Of a DNA stretch of 64,000 nt, positions 20,366 through 29,181 are shown piece by piece; position 1 is the stretch's first letter, and the number at the start of each line of letters is the position of its first letter. The stretch is from Streptomyces capillispiralis (GTDB lineage Bacteria; Actinomycetota; Actinomycetes; Streptomycetales; Streptomycetaceae). Where the stretch lies: the NCBI RefSeq assembly GCF_007829875.1, contig NZ_VIWV01000001.1, positions 372,001 through 436,000 on the forward strand, written 5' to 3'. The notes under the pieces are model-generated. The model made no database searches and was not told the origin of the DNA. It worked only from the letters and a program-made list of their open reading frames with translations. The position numbers were made by a program, and so were the translations under genes.

Positions 20366-21451
20366 TCAGCCCTCGCGCAGCCGGCCCAGCCGGGTGAGGG
20401 TGTGCCGGGCCGCGTCGGCGAGCCGGGGGTGGCCGCGCACGAACCGGCGGGCGGCCCTGGCCGGCTCCCGGCCCAGCCGGTAGGCGGCCCCGCCCGGTCC
20501 CGGGCGCACCACGGCACCCTCGTAGACGGGGAGTTCGCGGGTCTTGAGCGAGTCCTTGTAGCGGGCGGGCCCGCTGCCCAGGTCGACCATGCGGATCCCG
20601 TCGGCGGCCGCCGCCTCCAGCATCCGCAGCTGCAGCACCAGCCCCGGTGAGTACCGGCCGTGGTCGCGGTCGTACGCCGGGAACCACCAGGACAGGACGG
20701 TGGCCGAGCGCAGGCCGAAGTGGGCGGCCACGGGGCGGCCGCCGGCGTACAGCACGGAGAGCAGGCCGCGGCACTCGGGGTCGTCGCCGTGGGCGAGCAG
20801 CTCCACCAGCCCGGTGATCCACTGCTGCGCGAACCGGTCGCGGCGGCCGGTGCGCCGGTACTGGGCGGACTTCCAGCGCATCAGCGCCCGCAGCGCGTCC
20901 GGGTCCCGGGTGTCGTGGACGAACCGCACCTCGCCGACCTGCCGGGCGAGCCGGCGTTCCTTGGCCAGGACCTGTTTGACGAATCCCGGGGAACGGGCGC
21001 GCAGCCCTTCGAGGTAGTGCGCGTATCCCCGGTCGAGGTCGATCACCGGGTCGGCGAGTTCCTCTACGGCGTGCGGGACGAAGAGGTCCTGGCCGGCCTC
21101 CAGGTTGTCGAACTCCCACGAGGAGAGCGCGCAGGCGGCGAGCAGGGTGCGCGGGTCGAGCCGGATGCCGGGGCGCAGCACGGCGCCCTGGCTGTCCGAC
21201 ACCCCCAGTCCGATGGCCCGGCCCTGTCCCAGCGGCCCCTTCTCGTGCGGGAAGAAGCCGACCGGTGTGCCGTCGTCCTGGAGGACGGCCACCCTGGCCG
21301 CGGGGACGACCTGTCCGACGGCCGTGGTGAACACGGGGTCGAGGAACGGGTTCTCCGGGGCGCCCGACTCCGCTCGCAGATGTCTCCACGTCTTGTGCTC
21401 GCTCGGGCCCAGCTCGTCCGGGCGGACCACCAGAATGCGCTTTCTCTCCAT
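20366..21451 (-). CDS. FemAB/GNAT-like acyltransferase (BcsL/CelD-like)
   Basis: 361 residues with the double-GNAT layout of the FemAB/CelD superfamily. The second domain carries HDTRDPDALRALMRWKSAQYRRTGRRDRF and PVAAHFGLRSATVLSWWFPAYDRDHGRYSPGLVLQLRMLE, the standard stretch of these proteins. They transfer acyl or aminoacyl groups during envelope or polysaccharide synthesis, but the acceptor here is unknown. ATG with GGAGG seven bases upstream. The small secreted protein gene lies upstream in the same orientation, separated by 130 bases, and the membrane protein gene follows. Confidence 0.85.
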   Translation of the reverse strand: MERKRILVVRPDELGPSEHKTWRHLRAESGAPENPFLDPVFTTAVGQVVPAARVAVLQDDGTPVGFFPHEKGPLGQGRAIGLGVSDSQGAVLRPGIRLDPRTLLAACALSSWEFDNLEAGQDLFVPHAVEELADPVIDLDRGYAHYLEGLRARSPGFVKQVLAKERRLARQVGEVRFVHDTRDPDALRALMRWKSAQYRRTGRRDRFAQQWITGLVELLAHGDDPECRGLLSVLYAGGRPVAAHFGLRSATVLSWWFPAYDRDHGRYSPGLVLQLRMLEAAAADGIRMVDLGSGPARYKDSLKTRELPVYEGAVVRPGPGGAAYRLGREPARAARRFVRGHPRLADAARHTLTRLGRLREG

Positions 21452-21581
21452 GTCTGCCTCCTGTGTCGTCACGGGGGTACGGGACACGAGAAGGCCTGCG
21501 CGTCGTCGTGGGCCGGCTCGGGGGCCCGCAGGGGGGCGGTACCCGGCCGTGCGGCGCAGGCCGTGGGCGGTACTGCCCCGC

Positions 21582-21962
21582 TCAGCAGCGGAACGTCTGC
21601 AGGGCGGCGGTTCCGGGGGCGTTCCCGCCCGGTCCCCGGCCCGGTGGCGGGCCGCCCGGGCGCGGGTGGTGGGCGGACCGCCGGGGTGCGGTCGCCTGGG
21701 TGGCCGTGCCGGTGGCCGGGTGGTGCGCCGCGGCCGGTCCGGCGGCCCTGGGCGAGCGGGCCAGGGGGCGGTGGAGCGAGGCGTCGCCCTCGCCGGGGCA
21801 GGGCCTTCCGGCGCCTTCACGCGCCGCGTCGGCCGGCTCGTCGTACTGCGCCGCCGCGGGGTGGGCCGCCGGGGGCCGGTCCGCCGCGAGCGCCGGGGCG
21901 CACAGGTGCAGCAGGAGCATCGACGCCAGCAGGACGACTGCCGCTGCCCATCGAGACCGCAC
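21582..21962 (-). CDS. Secreted or membrane-anchored hypothetical protein (126 aa)
   Basis: 126 residues. The GTG start with an AAAGGG ribosome site is followed by a clear signal peptide (RSRW, a Leu-rich core, cleavage near ALA-AD). The mature part is Ala/Pro/His-rich, low complexity, with Cys near position 55 and at the very C-terminus (LQTFRC). No known domain. It lies upstream of the FemAB-like gene and is divergent from the antiporter gene. Real gene status rests on the signal peptide and ribosome site. Confidence 0.65.
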   Translation of the reverse strand: MRSRWAAAVVLLASMLLLHLCAPALAADRPPAAHPAAAQYDEPADAAREGAGRPCPGEGDASLHRPLARSPRAAGPAAAHHPATGTATQATAPRRSAHHPRPGGPPPGRGPGGNAPGTAALQTFRC

Positions 21963-22221
21963 CGGTCACCCTTTCGATACGCGTCCGGCGGGGGTGGCCG
22001 CACCGGGCCGGTACCGGGCGGTCCCCCCACGCGTGTGCGCCCGGCACGCCTTCCAGTAGCGCCGAGCGCGTCCCGCCGCGTCAAGACCCTCGCGCCGCAA
22101 CGGCGCGCACTGTGTCCGCACCGGCCGCACTGCTCCATCGGTGCCCCGTCCCTCACACCGGGGAGTGATCGTTCGGCCGGACGGACGGCGTACCGGGGCC
22201 GGCTCCGGGCACACGTGATCA

Positions 22222-23529
22222 GTGAGCTCCCCGGACTTCCTCTTCACCCTGCTCGGCGCCGGCGCCCTCGGCGCGGCCGTACTCCCCCGTGTGGTGGCCC
22301 GCAGGCCACTGTCGTTGCCCCTGGTGTTCCTCGTCTGCGGGGTGGGGCTCCAGCTGTCGCGGGTGCCGCTGCCCGGCATCGACCCGGTGTCGGACCGGGT
22401 GTGGGTGGAGCACGTCACCGAGATCTGTGTGCTCGTCTCGCTGATGGGCGCGGGACTCGCCCTGAACCGGCCCTTCGGCCGTCGCGGCTGGCGGGGCACC
22501 TGGCGGCAGCTGGGCATCACCATGCCGCTGACCATCGCGGCGGTGGGCGCCCTCGCCTGGGGCGTGCTGGGCTGGCCGGTGGCGGCCGCGCTGCTGCTGG
22601 CGGCCGTGCTGGCGCCGACCGACCCGGTGCTCGCCTCGGAGGTGCGGGTGGGCGCGCCCACCGACTCCGAGCACGACGAGGACGAGGTGCGCTTCACCCT
22701 GACCAGCGAGGCCGGGCTGAACGACGGCCTCGCCTTCCCCTTCGTACTGGCCGCCGTGGCGCTCGCCGCCGCGGGCGGCCGGGTGACCGGGGGCGGGGTC
22801 GCCCACTGGGCGCTGGTCGAGGTGGCGTACAAGTGCGCGGTCGGTGTGTGCGCGGGGCTCGCCGTCGGCGCGCTGCTCGGCTGGCTGTTCTTCCGGGCGG
22901 GGTGGCGGACGATGCGGCTGTCCGAGCACCGGGAGGGCTTCGTCGCCATCGGCGCCACGTTCCTCGCCTACGGGGTGACGGAACTGGCGCACGGGTACGG
23001 CTTCTTGGCGGTATTCGTCACCGCCTGCCGGATCCGTGCGGCGGAGCGCGCCCACGGCTTCCACACGGTGCTGCACGACTTCGTGGAGCAGGTGGAGCGG
23101 CTGCTGACCGCCGCGCTGCTGTTCCTGCTCGGGGTGTTCGTCGCCCAGGGCGGTCTGGCGGCACTGACCTGGCTGGACGCGCTGGTGGGTCTGCTGCTGC
23201 TGTGGGTGGTCCGGCCGCTGGCCGCGTGGGCCGCCCAGCTCGGCACGCCCGCCGGTCCCCGGGAGCGGCTGGTGATCGCCTTCTTCGGGATCCGCGGCAT
23301 CGGCTCGCTGTTCTACCTGGCCCACGCGCTCGGCCACTCCGGTTTCGGCGTCGCGGCCGAGCGGTTGTGGGCGGTGGTGACCTTCACGGTGCTGGCGTCG
23401 GTCGTGCTGCACGGGGTGAGCGCCACCCCGGTGATCTCCCGCCTCGACCGGCTGCGGCGGCGCCGGGCCCGTGCGGGCGGCGCCGGTCCGGAGCCGGACG
23501 AGGACGAGGTGGCGGGCAAGCGGCTGTAA
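22222..23529 (+). CDS. Monovalent cation:proton antiporter, CPA1/NhaP-like
   Basis: 435-residue membrane protein with about twelve hydrophobic segments. AVLAPTDPVLASEV and SEAGLNDGLAFPFVLAAV are the ion-binding and unwound-helix motifs of Na+(K+)/H+ antiporters; GIRGIGSLFYLAHA near the end is also conserved. It likely exports Na+ or K+ for pH and salt homeostasis. GTG start without a strong Shine-Dalgarno. The C-terminal tail is short and charged, without a TrkA-C domain. It is convergent with GH30 at only 21 bases. Confidence 0.92.
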   Translation: MSSPDFLFTLLGAGALGAAVLPRVVARRPLSLPLVFLVCGVGLQLSRVPLPGIDPVSDRVWVEHVTEICVLVSLMGAGLALNRPFGRRGWRGTWRQLGITMPLTIAAVGALAWGVLGWPVAAALLLAAVLAPTDPVLASEVRVGAPTDSEHDEDEVRFTLTSEAGLNDGLAFPFVLAAVALAAAGGRVTGGGVAHWALVEVAYKCAVGVCAGLAVGALLGWLFFRAGWRTMRLSEHREGFVAIGATFLAYGVTELAHGYGFLAVFVTACRIRAAERAHGFHTVLHDFVEQVERLLTAALLFLLGVFVAQGGLAALTWLDALVGLLLLWVVRPLAAWAAQLGTPAGPRERLVIAFFGIRGIGSLFYLAHALGHSGFGVAAERLWAVVTFTVLASVVLHGVSATPVISRLDRLRRRRARAGGAGPEPDEDEVAGKRL

Positions 23530-23550
23530 ACCGGGCCCGGCGGCCGTGGT

Positions 23551-25470
23551 TCAGCCGGTCAGGGTGAAGGTCTGGGCGGCCGAGCCGGCGCACGGCTGCT
23601 GGGACAGCCGGGCCCCGTTCGCGGTGGAGGCGTTGTCGACGGTCAGGCACTTGCCGCTGTGCCGGGCGACGAACCGGTACCGCCCGGCGGTGCCGGTGCC
23701 TTCCGCACGCCACTGCTGGTTGGTGCCGCCCACGTACTCCCACAGGTGCGCCCGGGCGCCGTCGGCGGTGGCGCCGGGGCCGCCGTCGACGTCCCAGACC
23801 CTGCCGTTGTGCCGGTTGACGACCTGGTGGTGGCCGTCGCCGGTGGGCCGGAACTGCCAGTACTGGTTGGCGCCGGTGCCGCAGGCCCACTGCTGCAGCG
23901 CGGTGCCGTTGGCGGTGCCCCAGTCGGCGGCGTCGAGGCAGGCCCCGCTGCCCTCGTTCGCGACCCGGTACCAGGCGGCGGGGTCGATCGGGCCGGCCGG
24001 TGCGTCGGTGCCGCTCCAGGTGAACGTGGCGACGGCCCCGGCGGGCAGGGTGTGGGTGAGGGACCTGCCGTTGTCGGTGAGGGAGAACCGCTGAGCGCTG
24101 CCGGCGGTGTTGACGACGTAGGCGGCGCGGGTGCCGTCGGGGTTCTGGAAGACGACGTTCTGCACGCCTCCGGCGCCCTGGCTGGTGGAGCCGATGCGGG
24201 TGGCGCCGGGCTTGACGAACTTGCTGACGTGGCCGAGCACGTAGTACTCGGCGTTGCGGGTGACGTTGCCGCCCGCGATCTCGACGACGCCGTTGCAGCG
24301 GTTGGTGCAGTGGCCCTGGTGGGGGCCGCCGTTCTGGTCGAGGGCGAGGTTCCAGTTGATCACGGTCTCGCCGCCGTTGCGCATGTTCTGCACGACCAGG
24401 TTCTCCGCGTGCCAGCGCAGGGTGTCACCGAAGGTGGCGGCGGTGTCCGCGCTGTCGGTGCCGGAGCACTCGGTGAAGAAGACCCGCTTGCCGGCGTTCA
24501 CGATCTGCTGCTGGGCGCCGACCTGGCCGCCGTAGCAGTGGAAGGCGGCGCCGATGACCCGGCTGATGCCCGAGGTGCGGGAGAAGACGTCGAGCGGGTA
24601 GTGCGGATGGTCCCAGTTGTGGTCGTAGGCCAGGATGTTGGTCGGCAGTCCGGCCGCGGTGAGCTTGGGGTCGAGGACCTTGAGGAAGTCCGCCTGCTGG
24701 GCGGAGGTCATCGACGTCGACGGGTAACTGGTGGCGAACTCGGGCTCGTTCTGCACCGTGAGGTCGGTGAGGGTGATGCCCTCCTGCGCGTACGCCTTGA
24801 TCGCCTTGACCAGGTAGTCGGCGTACGCGCCGTAGTGCTCGGGGGCGAGGCTGCCGCCGTTGAGGGAACCGCCGGACTTCATCCACGCGGGTGGTGACCA
24901 GGGCGAGCCCATGAAGCGGATGGCCGGGTTGACGGCGGTGGCCTGCTTGAGCACGGGGAGGATCTCGGCGCGGTCGCGGTCGATGGAGAACCGGCCGGGG
25001 GTGTCCTCGTAGGAGTGGGGGTCGTTCGTGGCGTCGAAGTCGGTGCTGCCGAGCGGCTGGCGCAGGTAGTTGAGTCCGATGCCGTCGGAGCCGGTGGAGA
25101 ACAGCGAGCGCAGCAGCGCGTCGCGCGTGCCCTGCGGCAGGCTCTGGACGAGATGGGCCGAGGCGCCGGTGACGGAGGCCCCGGCGCCGGTGAACCGCTG
25201 GCCCCTGCTGCCCGCGTCGACACGGATGTCGACGGACTGGGGGCTGCCGTCGAACGGGACGGCGCCCTCCGCGGAGAGCTTCTTGGCGCCGTCGGGGGTG
25301 GTGACCCACACCTGGGCGGTGGGGTCGGCCGCCTGGGCGGTTCCGGCGCCGGTGAGACCGAGACCGGTGGCGGCCAGACCGAGGGCGAGCGCGGCGGCCC
25401 GGGCCCGGCGGGGGCGGCTGGTTCTGCGGCGGCCGGTTCCGCGGGGGGATCCGGAGGTCAGAGGTGACAC
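23551..25470 (-). CDS. Secreted GH30 glycoside hydrolase with C-terminal ricin-type lectin domain
   Basis: 639 residues. A twin-Arg-rich signal region (RRTSRPRRARAAALALG) and cleavage after AQA precede a GH30 catalytic domain (about 55-490). Acid/base Glu is in TVQNEPEF (about 240) and nucleophile Glu in FFTECSG (about 332). The C-terminal 130 residues are a beta-trefoil ricin/CBM13-like module (GACLDAADWGTANGTALQQW and QxW repeats). Relatives are beta-1,6-glucanases or glucosylceramidases, so fungal or algal glucan is the probable substrate. GTG with GAAGGAG upstream. The divergent tetR gene and strong operators upstream imply induction. Confidence 0.93.
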   Translation of the reverse strand: MSPLTSGSPRGTGRRRTSRPRRARAAALALGLAATGLGLTGAGTAQAADPTAQVWVTTPDGAKKLSAEGAVPFDGSPQSVDIRVDAGSRGQRFTGAGASVTGASAHLVQSLPQGTRDALLRSLFSTGSDGIGLNYLRQPLGSTDFDATNDPHSYEDTPGRFSIDRDRAEILPVLKQATAVNPAIRFMGSPWSPPAWMKSGGSLNGGSLAPEHYGAYADYLVKAIKAYAQEGITLTDLTVQNEPEFATSYPSTSMTSAQQADFLKVLDPKLTAAGLPTNILAYDHNWDHPHYPLDVFSRTSGISRVIGAAFHCYGGQVGAQQQIVNAGKRVFFTECSGTDSADTAATFGDTLRWHAENLVVQNMRNGGETVINWNLALDQNGGPHQGHCTNRCNGVVEIAGGNVTRNAEYYVLGHVSKFVKPGATRIGSTSQGAGGVQNVVFQNPDGTRAAYVVNTAGSAQRFSLTDNGRSLTHTLPAGAVATFTWSGTDAPAGPIDPAAWYRVANEGSGACLDAADWGTANGTALQQWACGTGANQYWQFRPTGDGHHQVVNRHNGRVWDVDGGPGATADGARAHLWEYVGGTNQQWRAEGTGTAGRYRFVARHSGKCLTVDNASTANGARLSQQPCAGSAAQTFTLTG

Positions 25471-25648
25471 GGTGCGGCTCTCCTTCGTCGGGTGACGCGT
25501 GGGGTACGCCGGCCGGCCGTCGGGGAGGCGCCGGGCGGGCCCGGAGTGCGTGGGGTGCGCGTGGCTCCGGGTGCCGGGGGTGTTGGGGGTGTTCCTTCCG
25601 GCCGTGACGGCGGCGTTCCGTCGGAATGACGGCGCCATGAAAGCACAC

Positions 25649-25686
25649 CCACTAAGTGGTTAGTAAGTGGTGTGCGTCACTTACTA
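25649..25686. promoter_or_regulatory. Operator cluster for TetR between GH30 and tetR genes
   Basis: Three overlapping patterns: palindrome CCACTAAGTGG (25649-25659); TAAGTGGT repeated at 25653 and 25664 with 11-base period; and a perfect inverted repeat TAGTAAGTG / CACTTACTA (25661-25669 and 25678-25686). They lie in the AT-rich core of the divergent gap, 7 to 45 bases from the earliest tetR start. Confidence 0.7.
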
Positions 25687-25743
25687 TGAGGCGTGCTTGA
25701 AGATCAACGACGTGAGGATCACCCCGGCCGTAAGCTGTCGCGG

Positions 25744-26406
25744 GTGAGTGACCAGTCGGTGGGCCGGCCCGCCCGCAAGGCCAGGACCGAGCCCCGCACC
25801 CCCCGCAGTCCGGAGGCCCGGCAGCGGCAGCGGGACATCCTGCACATCGCCATGGACACCTTCGCGGCCCGGGGCTACAACAACGCCTCGCTCGCGGAGA
25901 TCGCCGAGCGCGCGGGACTGACCCAGGCCGGCGTCCTGCACTACTTCCGGTCCAAGGCGCTGCTGCTCACCAGCGTCCTCGAACTGCGCGACCGCACGGA
26001 CATCGAACAGCTCGGGTCCGACCGCCCGCAGGGGCTCGCCTTCCTGCGCCACCTCGTCGACACCGCCCACCGCAACGCCGAACGCGAGGGCATCGTGCGG
26101 CTGTACGCCGTCCTGTCGGCGGAGTCCGTCACCGACGACCACCCGGCGCAGACGTACTTCCGCGACCGGTACACCGGGCTGCGGGCGTTCGTCACCGACG
26201 CGCTGATCGAGGCGTGCGGCCTGGCGGAGGCCGACCGGGAGCGGGCGCGCGACGCGGCGAACGCGGTCATCGCCGTCATGGACGGGCTGCAGGTCCAGTG
26301 GCTGCTGGCCCCCGACTCCGTGGACATGGCCGCCTCGACGGACCTGGTCATCACCTCACTCCTGACCACCCTCGCCCCGGACCGCTTCGCCCGCTCCGGC
26401 GAGTGA
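25744..26406 (+). CDS. TetR family transcriptional regulator
   Basis: About 220 residues. The DNA-binding domain is RGYNNASLAEIAERAGLTQAGVLHYFRSKALLL; the C-terminal ligand domain is helical with DGLQVQWLLAPDSVDMA. This type commonly controls secreted glycosidases or sugar uptake in actinobacteria. It is divergent from the GH30 gene and very likely binds the repeats at 25649-25686. The start is uncertain: GTG at 25744 or in-frame GTG at 25693, which would lie only seven bases after the inverted repeat and would suit a leaderless message. Confidence 0.9.
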   Translation: MSDQSVGRPARKARTEPRTPRSPEARQRQRDILHIAMDTFAARGYNNASLAEIAERAGLTQAGVLHYFRSKALLLTSVLELRDRTDIEQLGSDRPQGLAFLRHLVDTAHRNAEREGIVRLYAVLSAESVTDDHPAQTYFRDRYTGLRAFVTDALIEACGLAEADRERARDAANAVIAVMDGLQVQWLLAPDSVDMAASTDLVITSLLTTLAPDRFARSGE

Positions 26407-26652
26407 GGCCGCCGGCGGGGCGGGTCGCTTCATGCGTGCGGGGCCAAGCCCCTGTGCGCCGCTGAGACCGCTCCCCGGGGCGGGTCGTTTCCCTGTGCGC
26501 GGTGCCAGCCCCTGACCGCCGCCGCTGAGACCGCTCCCCGGGGCGGGTCGTTTCCCTGTGCGCGGTGCCAGCCCCTGACCGCCGCCGCTGAGACCGCTCG
26601 CGGGGCGGGGCATTTCCCTGTGCGCGGTGCCAGCCCCTGTCCGCCGCCCTTA
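26405..26652. repeat. 63-bp tandem repeat array
   Basis: Copies begin at 26464, 26527 and 26590, exactly 63 bases apart. The first two are identical over all 63 bases, the third diverges lightly, and a degenerate 60-base copy precedes them at about 26405. Decayed remnants extend towards 26760. Each unit has a self-complementary CCCCGGGG core. Being a multiple of three, the array is open in several frames, which creates spurious ORFs. It fills most of the 370-base gap between tetR and the next gene. Confidence 0.9.
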
Positions 26653-26776
26653 GGCCGGTCACGGGTCGGACCGTTCCGTTGCGCTCACCGGTCCGCCCGT
26701 TGCCGCCACCGAGCCCGCCCACGGGACGGACCGGTCCGATGTGCGCGGCGGTCGCGTTCGGTGGACGCTGGGGATC

Positions 26777-27727
26777 ATGCGGCGCAAAGAGGTGCGGGAC
26801 GACGGGGAAGGCGATGTGGAGGCGGCGCTCGACGAGCTGTACGCGCTGCCGCCCTCCGGCTTCGTCGCCCGCCGCGAGGAACTGGCCGCGGCCGCCAGGA
26901 CCGCCGGGCGGGCCGACGACGCCCGCCGCATCCGCGCCGCCCGCCGCCCCACCCTCGCCGCCTGGGCGGCGAACCTGCTCCGGCGCTCCCGGCCCGACGA
27001 GGCGGAACGGTTCCTCGAACTGGGACGGGCGCTGCGCGAGGCCCACGCCACCCTGGACCCGAGCGGGCTGAAGGAGACGTCCGCTCAGCGGCGGCGCATC
27101 GTCTCCGCGTTGTCCCGGCAGGCCGCGGGGCTGGCGCGGGAGGCCGGACACCCCCTGTCGGACACGGTGCAGCGGGACGTCGAGACGACCCTGCGGGCGG
27201 TGCTCGCCGATCCGGAGGCGGCGGATCTGTGGGCCGGCGGCCGGGTCGAGAGCACGCTCACACCACCCTCCGGGTTCCCTTCGGACACGCCCGGCACGCA
27301 CGCCCCGGCACCCAAGGCGCCGCGCCCGCCGGCTCGTACACCGTCGACCACCGCGCGTACGCCGTCGGCCACGGCGCGGAGGAAGGACGAGCTCGCGGAG
27401 CGGCGGGCCGAAAGGCAACGGCGGTTGGCGCAAGCCAGGGAGGCCGCGCGGGAGGCCGGAGACAGGCTTCGTGAGCGGCGTACGGAGCACGAGGACGCCG
27501 ATGCCGCACGGGAGCGGGCGGACGAGCAGGTCCGGGAGGCCCGGCAGCGGGTGTCGGCGGCCGAGGACGAACTCCGTGAGGCGCGGGCCGTGTTGGAGCG
27601 GGCGGAGCGGGAGCACGGGGAGGCGGAGGAACGAAGCCGCGGGACCACGGACGCCCTCGCCCGGGCCGAGCGGGACGAGAGGGAGGCCGCCCGGGAGGTC
27701 GAGCGGGCGGCGAAGGGGGCGAGGTGA
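26777..27727 (+). CDS. Hypothetical coiled-coil protein (316 aa)
   Basis: 316 residues. The first 160 are helical and conserved-looking (YALPPSGFVARREELAAAAR, RRPTLAAWAANLL). A Pro/Thr-rich linker follows (about 175-205), then about 110 residues of strongly charged Arg/Glu/Ala heptads predicting a long coiled coil to the C-terminus. No catalytic motif, signal peptide or membrane segment. I recognise the N-terminal part only as a recurring actinobacterial hypothetical. ATG chosen because it begins the conserved part and follows TGGGGA; an in-frame ATG at 26741 is possible. Confidence 0.8.
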   Translation: MRRKEVRDDGEGDVEAALDELYALPPSGFVARREELAAAARTAGRADDARRIRAARRPTLAAWAANLLRRSRPDEAERFLELGRALREAHATLDPSGLKETSAQRRRIVSALSRQAAGLAREAGHPLSDTVQRDVETTLRAVLADPEAADLWAGGRVESTLTPPSGFPSDTPGTHAPAPKAPRPPARTPSTTARTPSATARRKDELAERRAERQRRLAQAREAAREAGDRLRERRTEHEDADAARERADEQVREARQRVSAAEDELREARAVLERAEREHGEAEERSRGTTDALARAERDEREAAREVERAAKGAR

Positions 27728-27836
27728 CCGGGGCACCGCAACGGGTCGGCCCCATCGCCCGGACAACGCGCGTCAATTGAGCCGCACATTGGCATAGACC
27801 TGACACGGTCGGCTCGCTAAGCTCTGCTCAAATCCG

Positions 27837-27852
27837 GTGAGAGCGCTCTCAC
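27837..27852. promoter_or_regulatory. LacI-type palindromic operator GTGAGAGCGCTCTCAC
   Basis: A perfect 16-base palindrome 54 bases before the protease start. The central AGCGCT with flanking G/C matches the pattern bound by Streptomyces LacI-family repressors such as CebR (TGGGAGCGCTCCCA). The repressor gene is not in this window. Confidence 0.65.
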
Positions 27853-27905
27853 ACCGTGGTTGTTCCACCCCCACCATTGCTGGAACGACGAAGGGCACAC
27901 CTTCC

Positions 27906-29081
27906 ATGAGACGCACCAGACTCGCGCATGCCGGCGTGGCCGCCCTGCTCATGATCGGCGGCTGGACCGCGGCCGGCACGCTGCCGGCCTCGGCGCACGA
28001 CGCCCCCGACTCCCCCACCGCCCGGGCCGCGGACCCCGCGCCCGCCTCCGCCGGCATGATGGAGGCCATGCAGCGGGACTTCGGCCTGACCCGCGCCGAG
28101 GCCGAGGACCGCCTCGCCGCCGAACGCGAGGCCACCGACCTCGCCCCCAAGGCCCGCAAGACCGCCGGTTCCGCCTACGGCGGCGCCTGGTTCGACGCCA
28201 AGAGCGAGAAGCTGACCGTGGCCGTCACCCCGGAGGCGGACGCCTCGACGGTCCGGTCCCTGCGCGCCTCCGGTGCGGCCGTCCGCACCGTCGAGCACAG
28301 CGCGCGCACGCTCGACGCGGCCAAGTCCCGCATCGACCGCCTCGACGCGCCCTCGGGCGTCAGCAGCTGGTCCGTGGACCCGACCGCCAACACGGTCGTG
28401 GTGAACGTCGTCGAGGGCCAGAAGGCTGACAACGATGTCCGCTCCTTCGTGGCCAAGGCCCGCGAGGCCGGCCCGGTCACCGTGCGGACCGTGGGGGCCC
28501 AGGCCGAGACCTTCGCCGCCGGAACGGTGGGCGGCGACCCCTACTACACCGGCAACGTCCGCTGCTCCATAGGCTTCTCGGTGCACGGCGGCTTCGTCAC
28601 CGCCGGGCACTGCGGCGGGGTCGGCTCCCAGGTGAGGGGCTGGGACAACTCCTACATCGGCAACTTCCAGGGCTCCTCCTTCCCGGAGAACGACTACGCC
28701 TGGGTCAACGTCGGCAGCGGCTGGTGGACGGTTCCGGTGGTGCTCGGCTGGGGCACGGTCTCGGACCAGCTGGTGCGCGGTTCGGCCGAGGCCCCGATCG
28801 GCGCCTCCATCTGCCGCTCCGGCTCCACGACCCACTGGCACTGCGGCAACGTGCTGGCCAAGAACGAGACGGTCAACTACAGCCAGGGCGCGGTGCGCCA
28901 GATGACGAAGACCAGCGTGTGCGCCGAACCCGGTGACTCGGGCGGCTCGTTCATCAGCGGCGACCAGGCGCAGGGCGTCACCTCCGGCGGCTGGGGCAAC
29001 TGCTCCGGCGGCGGCGAGACCTGGCACCAGCCGATCAACGAGATCCTCAACCGCTACGGACTGACGCTGCACACGGCCTGA
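27906..29081 (+). CDS. Secreted S1 (alpha-lytic/streptogrisin type) serine protease with pro-region
   Basis: 391-residue preproprotein. Signal peptide (1 to about 31, cleaved after ASA), long alpha-lytic-type prodomain (about 40-200) and a mature chymotrypsin-fold protease. Catalytic His is in VTAGHCG (about 233), Asp in PENDYAW (about 262) and Ser in EPGDSGGSF (about 344). Cys pairs CSIG/GHCG and ICRSG/WHCG fit the streptogrisin disulfides. It matures by self-cleavage outside the cell. ATG selected for its signal peptide. A LacI-type palindrome upstream suggests carbohydrate-linked control. Confidence 0.95.
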   Translation: MRRTRLAHAGVAALLMIGGWTAAGTLPASAHDAPDSPTARAADPAPASAGMMEAMQRDFGLTRAEAEDRLAAEREATDLAPKARKTAGSAYGGAWFDAKSEKLTVAVTPEADASTVRSLRASGAAVRTVEHSARTLDAAKSRIDRLDAPSGVSSWSVDPTANTVVVNVVEGQKADNDVRSFVAKAREAGPVTVRTVGAQAETFAAGTVGGDPYYTGNVRCSIGFSVHGGFVTAGHCGGVGSQVRGWDNSYIGNFQGSSFPENDYAWVNVGSGWWTVPVVLGWGTVSDQLVRGSAEAPIGASICRSGSTTHWHCGNVLAKNETVNYSQGAVRQMTKTSVCAEPGDSGGSFISGDQAQGVTSGGWGNCSGGGETWHQPINEILNRYGLTLHTA

Positions 29082-29102
29082 TCCCACACGCCGACAGCGC
29101 AC

Positions 29103-29132
29103 GGGCCCCCGCCGGACGACCGGCGGGGGCCC
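29103..29132. terminator. Terminator of the S1 protease gene
   Basis: A perfect 13-base stem, GGGCCCCCGCCGG with its complement, and a four-base loop begins 22 bases after the protease stop. Confidence 0.8.
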
Positions 29133-29181
29133 GCTTCTCGTCGCGCCCGTCACGGCTCGGCCCCCGGGAGCCTCGACAATA

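Noticed and set aside
19749..21389. 546-residue fusion frame spanning the FemAB-like gene and the membrane protein
   Set aside because: The upstream two-thirds is out of frame with the FemAB-like gene and lacks domains; only the last 176 residues look real.
22222..23529. TrkA-C or regulatory domain on the antiporter
   Set aside because: The C-terminal tail is only about 25 charged residues.
24729..24731. Possible further TTA leucine codons, for example in GH30 (24725 region), LivM (34912) and the beta-helix gene (4692)
   Set aside because: The triplets are out of frame; they form parts of Tyr or Thr codons.
26405..26652. CRISPR array
   Set aside because: Repeat units are contiguous, 63 bases, without unique spacers or cas genes.
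26351..27766. Long minus-strand frame and a repetitive 85-residue protein across the 63-bp repeats
   Set aside because: The array is a multiple of three so it stays open in several frames; no ribosome site or signal and the product is just the repeat.
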